Below are positions 1 to 8,832 of a stretch of DNA of 55,633 bases, in pieces. Below the pieces are notes generated by a model, which was not told the DNA's origin, searched no databases, and saw only the letters and a list, made by a program, of their open reading frames with translations. The translations under genes were made by a program, and so were the position numbers. Source of the stretch: Mucilaginibacter sp. (lineage in GTDB: Bacteria; Bacteroidota; Bacteroidia; Sphingobacteriales; Sphingobacteriaceae); the NCBI RefSeq assembly GCF_028288205.1, contig NZ_JAQBOD010000009.1:1-55633 (forward strand). The letters run 5' to 3'. Position 1 is the first letter of the stretch. Every line of letters begins with the position of its first letter.

Positions 1-152
1 CTTTACCGCTGTTAACTTTATCCACAAAAATCGAGGTTATTAACAAAGAAAAAGAAGCAAAAAGAAAGCTTCAACAATAATAATAACCTGTTTATTTTGC
101 TGAAGCTAATCTAAAGGAGATGACAATTTTTATTTAAATTTTCATGTAGTAA

Positions 153-190
153 TTTGTTATTTTGAGCGTCAGCGAGAAATCTATATATAC
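153..190. repeat. half of a REP-like palindrome, left of GIY-YIG pseudogene
   Basis: The stretch ending in GCGAGAAATCTATA matches the left arm of the complete palindrome at 510-595. It has no right arm of its own and ends 8 bases before the broken GIY-YIG gene. The preceding 152 bases hold no gene that I can support, only one isolated DnaA-box-like 9-mer (18-26). Confidence 0.55.
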
Positions 191-197
191 ATAAACC

Positions 198-502
198 ATG
201 TGGAATTACAATTTCTACATATACATCACCACCAATCCTATCAAAACAATATTGTATATAGGCGTGACCAATGACCTCAACAGGCGCATACAAGAACACA
301 CCGAAAACAAAGGCAACAAAAACTCATTTGCCGGAAAATACTATTGCCATAATTGATCTATTACGAGCATTTTTCAGATATCAATTTTGTGATACAACGG
401 GAGAAGGAAATAAAGAAGTGGAGCAGAAAAAAGAAAATGTCACTAATAGAATCTTTTAACCCTGAATGGACGTTTTTAAATGAGGCAATTAATGAAGAAT
501 AA
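198..502 (+). pseudogene. GIY-YIG endonuclease (UPF0213/YhbQ-like), single-base frameshift
   Basis: Reading from the ATG at 198 gives an N-terminus with the family core: FYIYITTN, then LYIGVTNDLNRR and an EH pair. It stops at a TGA (354-356). From base 356 the next frame continues the same protein family: YYEHFSDINFVIQREKEIKK, a basic stretch, LIESFNPEW, and a TAA at 500-502. Adding one T at about 353-354 joins the two into a protein of about 101 residues, the usual size for small stand-alone GIY-YIG nucleases. So one base appears to have been lost. The family cleaves DNA with a GIY-YIG fold, and the role of the chromosomal single-domain members is poorly defined. REP-like sequence lies on both sides. 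A sequencing error is the main alternative to a true frameshift. Confidence 0.85.
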
Positions 503-509
503 CAAATTT

Positions 510-595
510 GTCATTTCGAGCATCAGCGAGAAATCTATACATTGATAGTTATCCGCTTAGCGCGTGTATAGATCTCTCCCGTTGGTCGAGATGAC
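510..595. repeat. REP-like palindrome, GTCATTTCGAG type
   Basis: Imperfect inverted repeat: left arm from 510 (GTCATTTCGAG, then GAGAAATCTATAC) and right arm 566-595 (GTATAGATCTCTCC, then TCGAGATGAC), with about 25 bases of loop. A relative lies at 40926-41012. Such palindromes are common between genes in this group and form strong hairpins in RNA or single-stranded DNA. Confidence 0.8.
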
Positions 596-605
596 AAAAG
601 GGACT

Positions 606-944
606 TTATTTGAAAGCGTTTTTGACTTTCTCCAAAAAAGAAGTGATACCAATATAAATACCATCTTCCCGTATCTCTACAGGATAAGTATCCACATAAT
701 CATTTTGACCCGGGTCGCCTTTACCTGTGTGGATATCATAAGCATAACGATGAATAGGACATATTAATTTCCCATCCTTGCACCATCCGCCGCTTAACTC
801 ACCACCCGCATGCGGGCAAGTTGCTGCCAGGGCATATATTTCACCCTCATAGCCAACTAAACAAATACCTTTGCCATTAACTTTTACCTTTTTAATAAAT
901 GGATTTTTAGTATACTGAATATCAGGCACTTTATACCAAGTCAT
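606..944 (-). CDS. Rieske-type [2Fe-2S] ferredoxin-like protein
   Basis: A 112-residue protein made of a single Rieske domain. The cluster ligands are visible as C43-P-H45 and C62-P-I-H65, the classic CxH...CxxH arrangement that binds a 2Fe-2S centre through two Cys and two His. There is no signal peptide or membrane segment, so it is probably a soluble cytoplasmic ferredoxin like those that feed electrons to dioxygenases or nitrite reductases. No partner reductase or oxygenase is adjacent, so the acceptor is unknown. Its start lies 5 bases after the stop of the lipoprotein gene upstream, so the two are probably co-transcribed. Confidence 0.9.
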   Translation of the reverse strand: MTWYKVPDIQYTKNPFIKKVKVNGKGICLVGYEGEIYALAATCPHAGGELSGGWCKDGKLICPIHRYAYDIHTGKGDPGQNDYVDTYPVEIREDGIYIGITSFLEKVKNAFK

Positions 945-949
945 ATCAA

Positions 950-1714
950 TTAAAAATCGATCTTCAAATTCATCACCGTTGGGTCCTTAATGGCATCGTC
1001 CATAGTAGTTATCAGGGTAACTCTTTTCCTGTCTGCCGATACAATCGCTTTAGGATTATTCACCTTTTTTACCGGTTTGGCAAAATTTAAAATCACCTTG
1101 TAGGGCATATCTATCAGCATGGCTTTTGCCATAACTAAAGTGGTTTGGGTCTTTTTTAAGAACGCGTTAAACTTCACCTTATCAACTATGCGGTAAAATT
1201 TATGCGGCGTAACTTCGTACGAATAGTAGTCCTGCCCGGCAACCAGTTGCTGCGCGTTAAAACCACGTGCAGGGTCGCTGTTTTTGGTAACTGCATCCAG
1301 CTGGTTATTCATAGATATTTTTGAAAGATGTTTCAGGTAATATTCCAGGTCGGCAGCGTTTTTTGCCAGGTGACTAATACTCATCTTCATAACGTTCTTC
1401 TTCAGATCCATTTTGATAGATAAGCTGCTGCTCTTGGCCATATTGGCCTCATCTATATTCAGCTTGCGCTCAATGCTATCGGGTAAAGCTGTATAAAAGT
1501 TGAGCGTAGTATCCTTCACCACGTTAAACTGCGGGGTTGCTTTAACAGAATCAGACATTAAATTCATAAACACAGATACCGCTCGGCCCATATCAAACCC
1601 ATACACTACATTACATGAGCCATCCAGCTTAAAATCATAATGCTCCTCAATATCCACGCATGACGTGAAGCAGAGCATTACCGAAAGAAGCATTAGGATG
1701 CAGCATTTTTTCAT
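950..1714 (-). CDS. Putative lipoprotein of unknown function
   Basis: A 254-residue protein with a short lipoprotein signal: basic start (MKK), hydrophobic stretch, and a lipobox ending at C19 (LCFTSC). The mature part is mixed alpha/beta in character with many Lys and Asp, and has no further membrane segment or repeat that I recognise. It should be anchored to the outer or inner membrane through the acylated Cys. It is the first gene of a probable two-gene unit with the Rieske protein. I do not recognise its family. Confidence 0.75.
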   Translation of the reverse strand: MKKCCILMLLSVMLCFTSCVDIEEHYDFKLDGSCNVVYGFDMGRAVSVFMNLMSDSVKATPQFNVVKDTTLNFYTALPDSIERKLNIDEANMAKSSSLSIKMDLKKNVMKMSISHLAKNAADLEYYLKHLSKISMNNQLDAVTKNSDPARGFNAQQLVAGQDYYSYEVTPHKFYRIVDKVKFNAFLKKTQTTLVMAKAMLIDMPYKVILNFAKPVKKVNNPKAIVSADRKRVTLITTMDDAIKDPTVMNLKIDF

Positions 1715-1732
1715 TAATCAAATATAACTGTT

Positions 1733-1880
1733 TGAGGTGAAAGGTAAAAGGTTAAAGGCAAAAGGTTTTAGGATTATTCTATCTTCATTTTATGAAATTC
1801 AAATTTAGATTACCTTTCGCCTTTTACCTCAAAACCATCACCCTAATCTCACTTTCCCCTTTAACCTTTTACCTTTCCCG
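1733..1880. repeat. low-complexity AAAGGT/ACCTTT repeats between divergent genes
   Basis: The sequence has runs such as AAAGGTAAAAGGTTAAAGG (from about 1740) facing complementary runs such as CCTTTAACCTTTTACCTTT (about 1857-1877). Together they could fold into a long imperfect hairpin. The open frame on the plus strand here is just a translation of these repeats. The stretch separates the divergent lipoprotein and queE genes. Confidence 0.6.
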
Positions 1881-1889
1881 TCAAAACCT

Positions 1890-1897
1890 TACCTTTG
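1890..1897 (+). promoter_or_regulatory. Bacteroidota -7 box of queE (TACCTTTG)
   Basis: Exact match to the TAnnTTTG consensus of the Bacteroidota primary sigma factor. It ends 9 bases before the queE ATG, so the mRNA would have almost no leader. No clear -33 TTTG is seen at the usual distance. Confidence 0.55.
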
Positions 1898-1906
1898 CAC
1901 CCTATT

Positions 1907-2530
1907 ATGGCACACCAGGTTCCGGAAGACGGCACATTACTTCCTTTAATGGAAGAATTTTATACGATACAGGGAGAGGGATATCATACCGGTAAAGCTG
2001 CCTATTTTATCCGCTTGGGCGGATGTGATGTTGGCTGCCATTGGTGCGACGTTAAAGAAAGCTGGGATGCCGAACTGCACCCGCTTACCGCTGCCGACCG
2101 TATTGTTGAAAACGCGGGCATGCACCCTTCTAAAGCAGTAGTGGTTACAGGTGGTGAGCCATTGATCTATAATTTAGATTATCTGACCGCGCAATTACAG
2201 CAAAACGGTATCAAAACCTTTATTGAAACATCCGGCGCCTACCCCCTTTCGGGCAATTGGGACTGGATTTGCCTGTCGCCTAAAAAGTTTAAAGCGCCAA
2301 TGGCGAGCGTTGCAGAACACGCCAATGAGTTGAAGGTAATAATATTTAATAAATCTGATTTTTTATTTGCCGAGCAGCATGCCGAATTGGTACCTGAAGG
2401 TTGCAAGCTTTATTTACAGCCAGAGTGGTCAAAGTCAAAAGAAATGATCCCGCTTATTGTTGACTATGTAATGAATAACCCAAAATGGGAAATATCATTA
2501 CAAACCCATAAGTATTTAAATATTCCTTAA
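1907..2530 (+). CDS. queE: 7-carboxy-7-deazaguanine synthase (radical SAM)
   Basis: QueE rearranges 6-carboxytetrahydropterin into 7-carboxy-7-deazaguanine, the third step toward queuosine in tRNA. The 207-residue protein opens with the family signature EFYTIQGEGYHTG. It then has C40-x3-C44-x2-C47, the radical SAM motif that binds the 4Fe-4S cluster, and VVTGGEPL for SAM binding. I chose the ATG at 1907: an in-frame TTG at 1895 overlaps the -7 box, and homologues begin near the EEFYTIQGEG stretch. No other queuosine gene is nearby. Transcription probably starts only a few bases before the ATG. Confidence 0.92.
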   Translation: MAHQVPEDGTLLPLMEEFYTIQGEGYHTGKAAYFIRLGGCDVGCHWCDVKESWDAELHPLTAADRIVENAGMHPSKAVVVTGGEPLIYNLDYLTAQLQQNGIKTFIETSGAYPLSGNWDWICLSPKKFKAPMASVAEHANELKVIIFNKSDFLFAEQHAELVPEGCKLYLQPEWSKSKEMIPLIVDYVMNNPKWEISLQTHKYLNIP

Positions 2531-2569
2531 ATATTGTAACTTAGAATATTAAATATATTATCAGCAGAA

Positions 2570-4468
2570 ATGAAAAGTACTATTTTGTTTTTTTTATTGC
2601 TTTTATTATCTGTTTCCACCTTCGCCCAGGCCCAGTACAGTACTACCAATAAAGAAGCTATAAAGAATTTCGCGTTGGCTAATCAAAGTATTGATGAGCA
2701 TATGTATGACCAGGCTATTGCACAATTACAAAAAGCTATAGCAGCGGACGCCAATTTTATAGAGGCCCATGCCCAGTTAGGCGATATGATGCACCTGCAA
2801 CGTAATAATGCCGGCGCCATACAAGAGTTTAAGAAAATTATTGCCCTAAACCCTGATTTTAGCCGCGCTGTTTATCTTAAAGTTGGTGATATTGAAATAT
2901 CTGAAGCCATGTACCCCGATGCCCTAAAACACGTGCAAAAGTATTTAACCTATGCCGGTATAACAGACGAAAAGAAACTGTATGCACAAAAACTGGCAAA
3001 AGATTGTTTGTTTGCTATAGAAGCATTACAGCATCCGGTTACGTTTAAACCCATCAACATGGGCCCCGATATCAACACAGCTAATGATGAATATTCGCCG
3101 GTAGCAACAGCTGATGATAATACTATCATATTTACGCGCCAGATTAAGCGTAATGAAGACTTCTTTCAAAGCAGTAAGATAAACTCCGAATGGCAAAAGG
3201 CTGTTTATTTAAGTGATAAGATCAATACACCCGATTATAATGAAGGTTCTGAATCCATATCGCAGGATGGCAAATTTCTTTTTTTTACCGGCTGCAACCG
3301 CCCTGACGGTCGGGGACGTTGTGATATTTATGTTGCTCAAAAAAAGGGCGACGATTGGGGCAGGCCTTTTGACCTGAGTCCGCCGGTAAATACTTCCGGC
3401 TGGGAATCACAACCCTCTATAAGTGCCGATGGGCGCACGCTGTACTTCGTAAGTAATCGCAAGGGCGGTTATGGCGGTTATGATATCTGGAAATCAACCC
3501 TTACGGCAAAGGGTTGGGGAGAGCCTGAGAACCTGGGGCCTACTATTAATACTGCTTATAATGAGCAATCGCCGTTTATACATCCGGATGACAGCACGCT
3601 GTATTTTTGCTCGAACGGTTGGCCCGGCATGGGTAATCAGGATTTGTTTGTTAGTCGTTTAGGTAAAGATGGTAAATGGAAAGTGCCTCAAAACCTGGGT
3701 TATCCAATCAATACCAATGGAGACGAAAGCGGATTATGCTTAACAGCAAATGGCAGCTATGCCTTTTTCTCGTCGAATAAATTAAGTGGTTATGGCGGAT
3801 TTGATATTTATACTTTTGAAGTACCGCCTAACCTGAGGCCACATATTGTAACCTATGTAAAAGGCTTTGTAAGCGATGCAAAAACCAAACAGCCGCTGGA
3901 AGCTGCGGTAGAGATACTTGACCTGGAAAACACTAAACCTGTTTACCAGGATTACAGTTCGTTTGAAAAGGGTGATTTTTTAGCCACCATAGCATCGGGT
4001 AAAAACTATGGTTTAAATATTTCAAAGCCAGGATATTTATTTTATTCCGAGAACTTCTCGCTGGTAAAACATACCTCCGGTAATCCGTTTAATATCACGG
4101 TTTTTTTAGAACCTATTGAAGTGGGTAATAAAGTGATATTAAAGAATATATTTTTTGATACCAATAAATACGAACTGGAACCTGAATCAAGATCAGAACT
4201 GCAAAAGCTGATGGAGTTTTTAGCTTTAAATCCTACAGTACATATTGAAGTATCGGGCCATACAGATAATGTGGGCAATGATGAGCTTAACCAAAAACTA
4301 TCAGAAAACAGGGCCAAATCTGTTTATGATTATTTAATAAGCCGTAAAGTTGACCCGGCAAGGCTGGTCTATAAAGGCTATGGTAAAACACAACCCATTG
4401 CACCTAATCTTACGGACGAGGACAGAGCTAAAAATCGAAGAACTGAGTTTAAGATTACTGCTAAATAG
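2570..4468 (+). CDS. PorE-like outer-membrane protein: TPR, beta-propeller, CRD, OmpA
   Basis: A 632-residue exported protein. A signal peptide (residues 1-20, ending TFAQA) is followed by TPR-like helices (about 37-150). Next comes a WD40-like/PD40 propeller (about 165-415) with repeated SxDGxxLYFxS blades, several ending GGYGGYDIW or a variant. A carboxypeptidase-regulatory-like beta domain follows (about 425-510). The C-terminal OmpA domain (about 520-632) has a peptidoglycan-binding core around SGHTDNVGNDELNQ and ends in NRRTEFKI. This domain order matches PorE, which anchors the type IX secretion machinery to peptidoglycan in Porphyromonas. Paralogues with the same layout are common, so a T9SS role is plausible but unproved. 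No por/gld/spr genes lie in the window. Confidence 0.85.
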   Translation: MKSTILFFLLLLLSVSTFAQAQYSTTNKEAIKNFALANQSIDEHMYDQAIAQLQKAIAADANFIEAHAQLGDMMHLQRNNAGAIQEFKKIIALNPDFSRAVYLKVGDIEISEAMYPDALKHVQKYLTYAGITDEKKLYAQKLAKDCLFAIEALQHPVTFKPINMGPDINTANDEYSPVATADDNTIIFTRQIKRNEDFFQSSKINSEWQKAVYLSDKINTPDYNEGSESISQDGKFLFFTGCNRPDGRGRCDIYVAQKKGDDWGRPFDLSPPVNTSGWESQPSISADGRTLYFVSNRKGGYGGYDIWKSTLTAKGWGEPENLGPTINTAYNEQSPFIHPDDSTLYFCSNGWPGMGNQDLFVSRLGKDGKWKVPQNLGYPINTNGDESGLCLTANGSYAFFSSNKLSGYGGFDIYTFEVPPNLRPHIVTYVKGFVSDAKTKQPLEAAVEILDLENTKPVYQDYSSFEKGDFLATIASGKNYGLNISKPGYLFYSENFSLVKHTSGNPFNITVFLEPIEVGNKVILKNIFFDTNKYELEPESRSELQKLMEFLALNPTVHIEVSGHTDNVGNDELNQKLSENRAKSVYDYLISRKVDPARLVYKGYGKTQPIAPNLTDEDRAKNRRTEFKITAK

Positions 4469-4510
4469 TGTAACCAAACTAACTTTGTAAGCAAAAAACG
4501 GGGGCTATTA

Positions 4511-4549
4511 AACAAAAAAGGAGAAACTTTTAATTTCTCCTTTTTTGTT
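4511..4549. terminator. bidirectional terminator between PorE-like gene and recQ
   Basis: Perfect 16-base arms (4511-4526 and 4534-4549) with a 7-base loop; the arms carry A and T runs on the outside. It sits between two converging genes and can stop transcription from both sides. Confidence 0.85.
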
Positions 4550-6744
4550 TAGTTCCCTAATTCCGACATAAACTTTATCCGCATCAGCTGTACTTCTTCG
4601 CGGGTATAATCATCGCTGCCTAATTCAACCAGCGCGTCGTCTATCGAGTCTATTTCGGCTGTGCGGAAGTAGTCAAATACTTCTTCCTGCTTATCCTCGT
4701 CTATAACCTCATCAATATAATAGTTAAGGTTTAGTTTGGTGCCCGAGTTTACGATGGTTTCAACCTCTTTTAAAACCTCTTCATAGGTTAATCCTTTCGA
4801 AGCGGCAATATCATCAAGGTTCAAGTGCCTGTCAATATTCTGAATAATGAAAACCTTAAGTGCCGATTTATTGGCGGCACTTTTTATCACCATATCAATA
4901 GGGCGGTCAATATCATTATCCTCAACATATTTTTTTATCAGATCTATAAATGGAGCACCGAATTTTAAAGCCTTCCCTGCTCCTACGCCTGATATTTGTT
5001 TCAACTCTTCCTGTGTAATAGGATAATGCGTGCACATTTCCTCTAACGAAGGATCCTGGAACAGCACAAACGGAGGCAGGCCTTTTTGTTTGGCAATTTT
5101 CTTGCGCAGATCCTTCAGCATTTGCAGCAATTGGGTATCTAATGCGCCACCGCCTTGTTTTGGGCCGTCTTCTGAATCATCGTCATCGGCAGTCTCAATA
5201 ACCCGGTTCAATACAAAACGCATACTATGCGGATTATCTAAAAACGAATGACCCAACTTGGTTAAACGCAATAAACCATATTGATCAATATCTTTCGAAA
5301 GGTAATTATTAAGCAATGCCTGGCGCAGCAAAGAGTTCCACAATATTTCACCATCATTTTTTCCTGAACCATACAGTTCAAGCAAATGATGCTCATAGTT
5401 ATGTATTTGCTGATTTTCGCCCCCCATTAAAACACTTATGATATGATGGTCGTCAAACTTCTCACCTATCTGCTTAATTAAGTTTAACGCTTTATGCAAC
5501 TGCTCTTCGGCATCAAAATGTGTTTTAGACGAGCAGCAGTTATCGCACATGTTATTACAACCGGCCTCGTTAAAGTTTTCGCCAAAATAATGCAGCAATT
5601 GTTTACGCCGGCATACAGATGACTCGGCATAATCAATAACTTCTTTTAATATCTGGGTACCAATTTCGCGTTCGGCAACCGGTTTATCCTTCATGAATTT
5701 TTGAAGCTTATCAATATCCTTTTGCGAATAGAAAGCAACACAAACACCTTCGCCGCCATCACGCCCTGCACGGCCGGTTTCCTGGTAGTAGCCTTCCATG
5801 CTTTTAGGCACATCATGATGAATTACGTAACGCACATCTGGTTTATCTATACCCATGCCAAAGGCTATGGTAGCCACAATTACATCCACATCTTCCATCA
5901 GGAATTTGTCTTGCGTATCGGCACGTACCTTAGGGTCCAGACCCGCGTGATAAGGCAATGCCTTAATACCGTTCAATGAAAGCGCTTCGGCTACCTCTTC
6001 TACCTTTTTACGGCTTAAGCAGTATATGATGCCCGATTTACCCTGGTTCTGTTTAACATATTTAACTATCTCCTTTATCACATTACGTTTGGCACGTACC
6101 TCGTAAAAAAGGTTAGAACGGTTAAATGATGATTTGTAGATAGTAGCATTATTCATCTGCAGGTTTTTTTGTATATCCTGCTGAACTTTTGGCGTAGCTG
6201 TAGCCGTTAAAGCTATAATTGGTATATTATCGCCAATATTGCTTATAACCTGGCGTATTTTACGGTATTCGGGCCTAAAATCATGCCCCCACTCTGATAT
6301 ACAATGCGCCTCATCAACCGCTACGAATGAAACTTGATTCAAGCGTAAAAAATCAATATTTTCTTGTTTGGTTAATGATTCCGGGGCTACATAGAGCAGC
6401 TTGGTTTTTCCGCTCAATACATCCTCTTTAACCCTTACTATATCTGCTTTTGTTAAAGACGAATTTAAAAAATGTGCTATGCTATCCGATCCTCCGAATG
6501 CTCTTAACTGGTCCACCTGATTTTTCATCAGGGCAATAAGGGGAGAAATTACAATGGCAGTACCCTCGCTCATTAATGCGGGTAACTGGTAACACATGGA
6601 TTTACCACCACCTGTAGGCATGATAACAAAGGTATCGTTACCTGCTAAAATGTTGGTTATTATCGCTTCCTGCTCACCCTTAAAGTTATCAAACCCGAAA
6701 AAATTTTGTAGGTTATCAAAAAGCGACTTCTTTGTCTCTATCAT
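4549..6744 (-). CDS. recQ: ATP-dependent DNA helicase RecQ
   Basis: A 731-residue RecQ helicase that unwinds DNA 3'-5' in recombination repair. Helicase motifs are in order: Q-motif region, Walker A TGGGKS (44-49), DEAH box (144-147) followed by CISEWGHDFRPEY, ATATATPKVQ, and motif VI QETGRAGRDG. The RecQ zinc site follows (CRRKQLLHYF, then GCNNMCDNC). A winged-helix RQC domain and an HRDC-like domain come next (about 535-610, around PFVLFQDPSLEEM). The C-terminal tail beyond HRDC (to 731) is longer than in E. coli RecQ (about 610 residues) and typical of Bacteroidota RecQ. It converges on the PorE-like gene through a shared terminator. Confidence 0.97.
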   Translation of the reverse strand: MIETKKSLFDNLQNFFGFDNFKGEQEAIITNILAGNDTFVIMPTGGGKSMCYQLPALMSEGTAIVISPLIALMKNQVDQLRAFGGSDSIAHFLNSSLTKADIVRVKEDVLSGKTKLLYVAPESLTKQENIDFLRLNQVSFVAVDEAHCISEWGHDFRPEYRKIRQVISNIGDNIPIIALTATATPKVQQDIQKNLQMNNATIYKSSFNRSNLFYEVRAKRNVIKEIVKYVKQNQGKSGIIYCLSRKKVEEVAEALSLNGIKALPYHAGLDPKVRADTQDKFLMEDVDVIVATIAFGMGIDKPDVRYVIHHDVPKSMEGYYQETGRAGRDGGEGVCVAFYSQKDIDKLQKFMKDKPVAEREIGTQILKEVIDYAESSVCRRKQLLHYFGENFNEAGCNNMCDNCCSSKTHFDAEEQLHKALNLIKQIGEKFDDHHIISVLMGGENQQIHNYEHHLLELYGSGKNDGEILWNSLLRQALLNNYLSKDIDQYGLLRLTKLGHSFLDNPHSMRFVLNRVIETADDDDSEDGPKQGGGALDTQLLQMLKDLRKKIAKQKGLPPFVLFQDPSLEEMCTHYPITQEELKQISGVGAGKALKFGAPFIDLIKKYVEDNDIDRPIDMVIKSAANKSALKVFIIQNIDRHLNLDDIAASKGLTYEEVLKEVETIVNSGTKLNLNYYIDEVIDEDKQEEVFDYFRTAEIDSIDDALVELGSDDYTREEVQLMRIKFMSELGN

Positions 6745-7063
6745 TATTATACTTGATCTTGATTATTTAAAAGTTTAAAGTAACAAAAACTTATGAATAA
6801 ACGATAGATTTACTTTTAAATTTTATACTGAAATGATTATTCTTTAAAACCATCATGCACTAACTCTAAAAATTCAATTAGTACATGATAGCTTTATCAC
6901 CATTAAAAAACAATTAGACAGATGAAAAACAATTTGTTTATTTTTCCATTTAAATGCTGTAGCTATTTTATCGTTTAATTATTTAGCGTTGTTTAATGAT
7001 TATTTAACAGATAAATACTCACATTTGCCACACATAATACCAAACTAAATTTCTTTAACAAAA
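6745..7063. other. divergent intergenic region recQ/manC
   Basis: This AT-rich, 319-base stretch lies between divergently transcribed genes and must hold both promoters. I see no exact TAnnTTTG box; the nearest is CACATTTG at about 7020-7027, upstream of manC. There is no open frame, hairpin or repeat I can support. Confidence 0.5.
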
Positions 7064-8149
7064 ATGAATAAAAACTATTATGCGATAATAATGGCTGGCG
7101 GTATCGGAAGCCGTTTCTGGCCTATCAGCAGAACATCACATCCAAAGCAATTTATAGATATACTTGGAACCGGGAAAACACTGATACAAAACACATATGA
7201 TCGCTTTTTAAAAGTATGCCCTAAAGAAAATATTTTTGTAGTTACTAATGAGAATTATACAGACCTTGTAAAAATTCAGTTGCCGGATATGGCCGACAAC
7301 CAGATACTGACTGAGCCTGTAATGCGCAACACGGCCCCCTGTATAGCTTATGGCTGCTTTAAAATAGAAAGTATTAATCCTGATGCTGCAATTGTGGTAG
7401 CGCCTTCAGATCACCTTATATTAAATGAGGCTGCTTTTGTGGCTACCATTGAAAAATCATTAAAAACTGCAACAGACAATAACTGCCTGATAACCCTGGG
7501 TATTAAACCATCAAGGCCCGATACCGGCTATGGTTATATTCAATATACTGAAAAAGCAATTAACAAAGATTTTTACAAGGTGAAAACCTTTACCGAAAAG
7601 CCTACGCTTGAAATTGCTAAAACCTTTATCCAAAGCGGCGATTTTTTATGGAACGCGGGCATATTTGTATGGTCGGCAAAAGCAATTATTAGGGCCTTTG
7701 AACAATACCTGCCCGAAATGAATGATATTTTTGCCGAGGCGCGTCCGCATTATAATACCGATAGCGAGAAAACACATGTTAACCAGGCCTATATGCAATG
7801 CACCAATATCTCTATAGATTATGGGATCATGGAAAAGGCTGATAATGTTTACGTACTGCCATCAGAATTTGGCTGGTCTGACTTAGGCACATGGGCATCA
7901 ATCTATGAACTGGCTGATAAGGATTATGTTGGCAATGCAGTGATACCGGCCGAAAAGGTGATCATGTATGATTCATCCAATTGCATGGTAAATGTGCCGA
8001 GCGATAAGCTGGTTATTTTACAGGGCCTGCATGATTATATTGTTGTAGAATCTAACAATACGCTATTAATTTGCCCACGGGATCAGGAACAGAACGTTAA
8101 GAAGGTAGTTGCTGATGTTAAGCAGCAATTTGGAACGAAGTATATTTAG
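7064..8149 (+). CDS. manC: mannose-1-phosphate guanylyltransferase
   Basis: This enzyme makes GDP-mannose from mannose-1-phosphate and GTP for surface polysaccharide and glycan synthesis in the cytoplasm. The N-terminus has the nucleotidyltransferase signature MAGGIGSRFWPISR followed by PKQF. The family blocks APSDHL, GYGYIQY, FTEKP, NAGIFVW and GWSDLGTW follow. At 361 residues it is the short form without the C-terminal phosphomannose isomerase domain of the bifunctional AlgA/ManC type. It stands alone, with terminators directly downstream. A close nucleotidyltransferase of another sugar is the alternative, but the motif set fits mannose best. Confidence 0.93.
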   Translation: MNKNYYAIIMAGGIGSRFWPISRTSHPKQFIDILGTGKTLIQNTYDRFLKVCPKENIFVVTNENYTDLVKIQLPDMADNQILTEPVMRNTAPCIAYGCFKIESINPDAAIVVAPSDHLILNEAAFVATIEKSLKTATDNNCLITLGIKPSRPDTGYGYIQYTEKAINKDFYKVKTFTEKPTLEIAKTFIQSGDFLWNAGIFVWSAKAIIRAFEQYLPEMNDIFAEARPHYNTDSEKTHVNQAYMQCTNISIDYGIMEKADNVYVLPSEFGWSDLGTWASIYELADKDYVGNAVIPAEKVIMYDSSNCMVNVPSDKLVILQGLHDYIVVESNNTLLICPRDQEQNVKKVVADVKQQFGTKYI

Positions 8150-8310
8150 CCCCCAGCTCCCTGAAGGGGGAGTTTTTGAAAAGCTAAAAGCGTCTTAAAA
8201 TTTTAAGACGCTTTTTTATTATATATCAATTAGTTATGATTGCAATTTTTATATATCTTTAATATCATAAACTCTTCTCTTGTTCCCCCTTCAGGGGGTT
8301 AGGGAGCTAA
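8147..8310. repeat. paired GGGGG-type inverted repeats flanking the manC terminator
   Basis: Left copy 8147-8172 (CTCCCTGAAGGGGGAG) and right copy about 8284-8310 (CCCCCTTCAGGGGG then GGGAGCTA) are inverted relative to each other. The manC terminator lies between them. A third copy follows dnaB at 11440-11466. Probably a dispersed REP-like element that also works as a terminator. Confidence 0.65.
8186..8217 (+). terminator. rho-independent terminator of manC
   Basis: Perfect 15-base arms (8186-8200 and 8201-8215, AAAAGCGTCTTAAAA and its complement) followed by T residues. Confidence 0.85.
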
Positions 8311-8322
8311 ACTCTTAACATT

Positions 8323-8730
8323 ATGAACCCTTCACTAATTAACTGGCCCGCAGTTATAGTTGCGGCATTATCGGCTTTTATGGTCGGTGGATTATGGTAT
8401 TCTTCTTTTTTGTTTGGCAATGCCTGGTTAACAGAGAGCAACCTAACCAAAGAACATATTAAAGCCGCGGGCAACAACGCAAAAATATTTGGCTTTACCG
8501 CGTTGTTCGCGCTCATTAGCTCAGCCAATCTGGCTGCATTTCTGGCTACCCCCACAACAACAACTTCATGGGGTGCAACAGCAGGTTTTTTAGCCGGTAT
8601 ATGGACATTTGCCGCAATTGCAACACATAGTTTGTTTGAACTAAAAAGCTGGCGCTATATTTTTATCAATGGTGGCTACAGTATTGTTTCGCTTACGCTG
8701 ATGGGGACGATATTGGGTTGCTGGCGATAA
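8323..8730 (+). CDS. DUF1761 family membrane protein
   Basis: A 135-residue protein with about four hydrophobic helices (roughly residues 8-30, 53-75, 84-105, 113-133). The N-terminus, INWPAVIVAALSAFMVGGLW followed by YSSFLFGNAWL, is the hallmark of DUF1761: a conserved Trp-Tyr pair followed by FGxxW. The function of the family is unknown and it sits in the cytoplasmic membrane. It is a single gene with a terminator directly after the stop. Confidence 0.8.
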   Translation: MNPSLINWPAVIVAALSAFMVGGLWYSSFLFGNAWLTESNLTKEHIKAAGNNAKIFGFTALFALISSANLAAFLATPTTTTSWGATAGFLAGIWTFAAIATHSLFELKSWRYIFINGGYSIVSLTLMGTILGCWR

Positions 8731-8740
8731 GCCTGCGATT

Positions 8741-8773
8741 AGATTTGACAACTTTTTAAAAGTTGTCAAATCT
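8741..8773. terminator. terminator after DUF1761 gene
   Basis: Perfect 16-base arms (8741-8756 and 8758-8773) around a single T, followed by T-rich sequence. It lies 11 bases after the DUF1761 stop. Confidence 0.8.
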
Positions 8774-8832
8774 TTCAAACCTTTATGATAATAATGATTA
8801 CAAACAACTAATCACTAATCACTAATCTCCAA

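Noticed and set aside
18..26. DnaA box TTATCCACA, and TTATTCACA at 55272-55280, as sign of an origin
   Set aside because: Single boxes 55 kb apart with no cluster, unwinding element or dnaA/dnaN genes; dnaB presence alone is not evidence of an origin.
1792..1995. 67-residue plus-strand ORF upstream of queE
   Set aside because: It translates low-complexity ACCTTT repeats and overlaps queE in another frame.
6745..7063. Riboswitch or structured leader upstream of manC
   Set aside because: No strong stems or known riboswitch core could be seen in this AT-rich gap.
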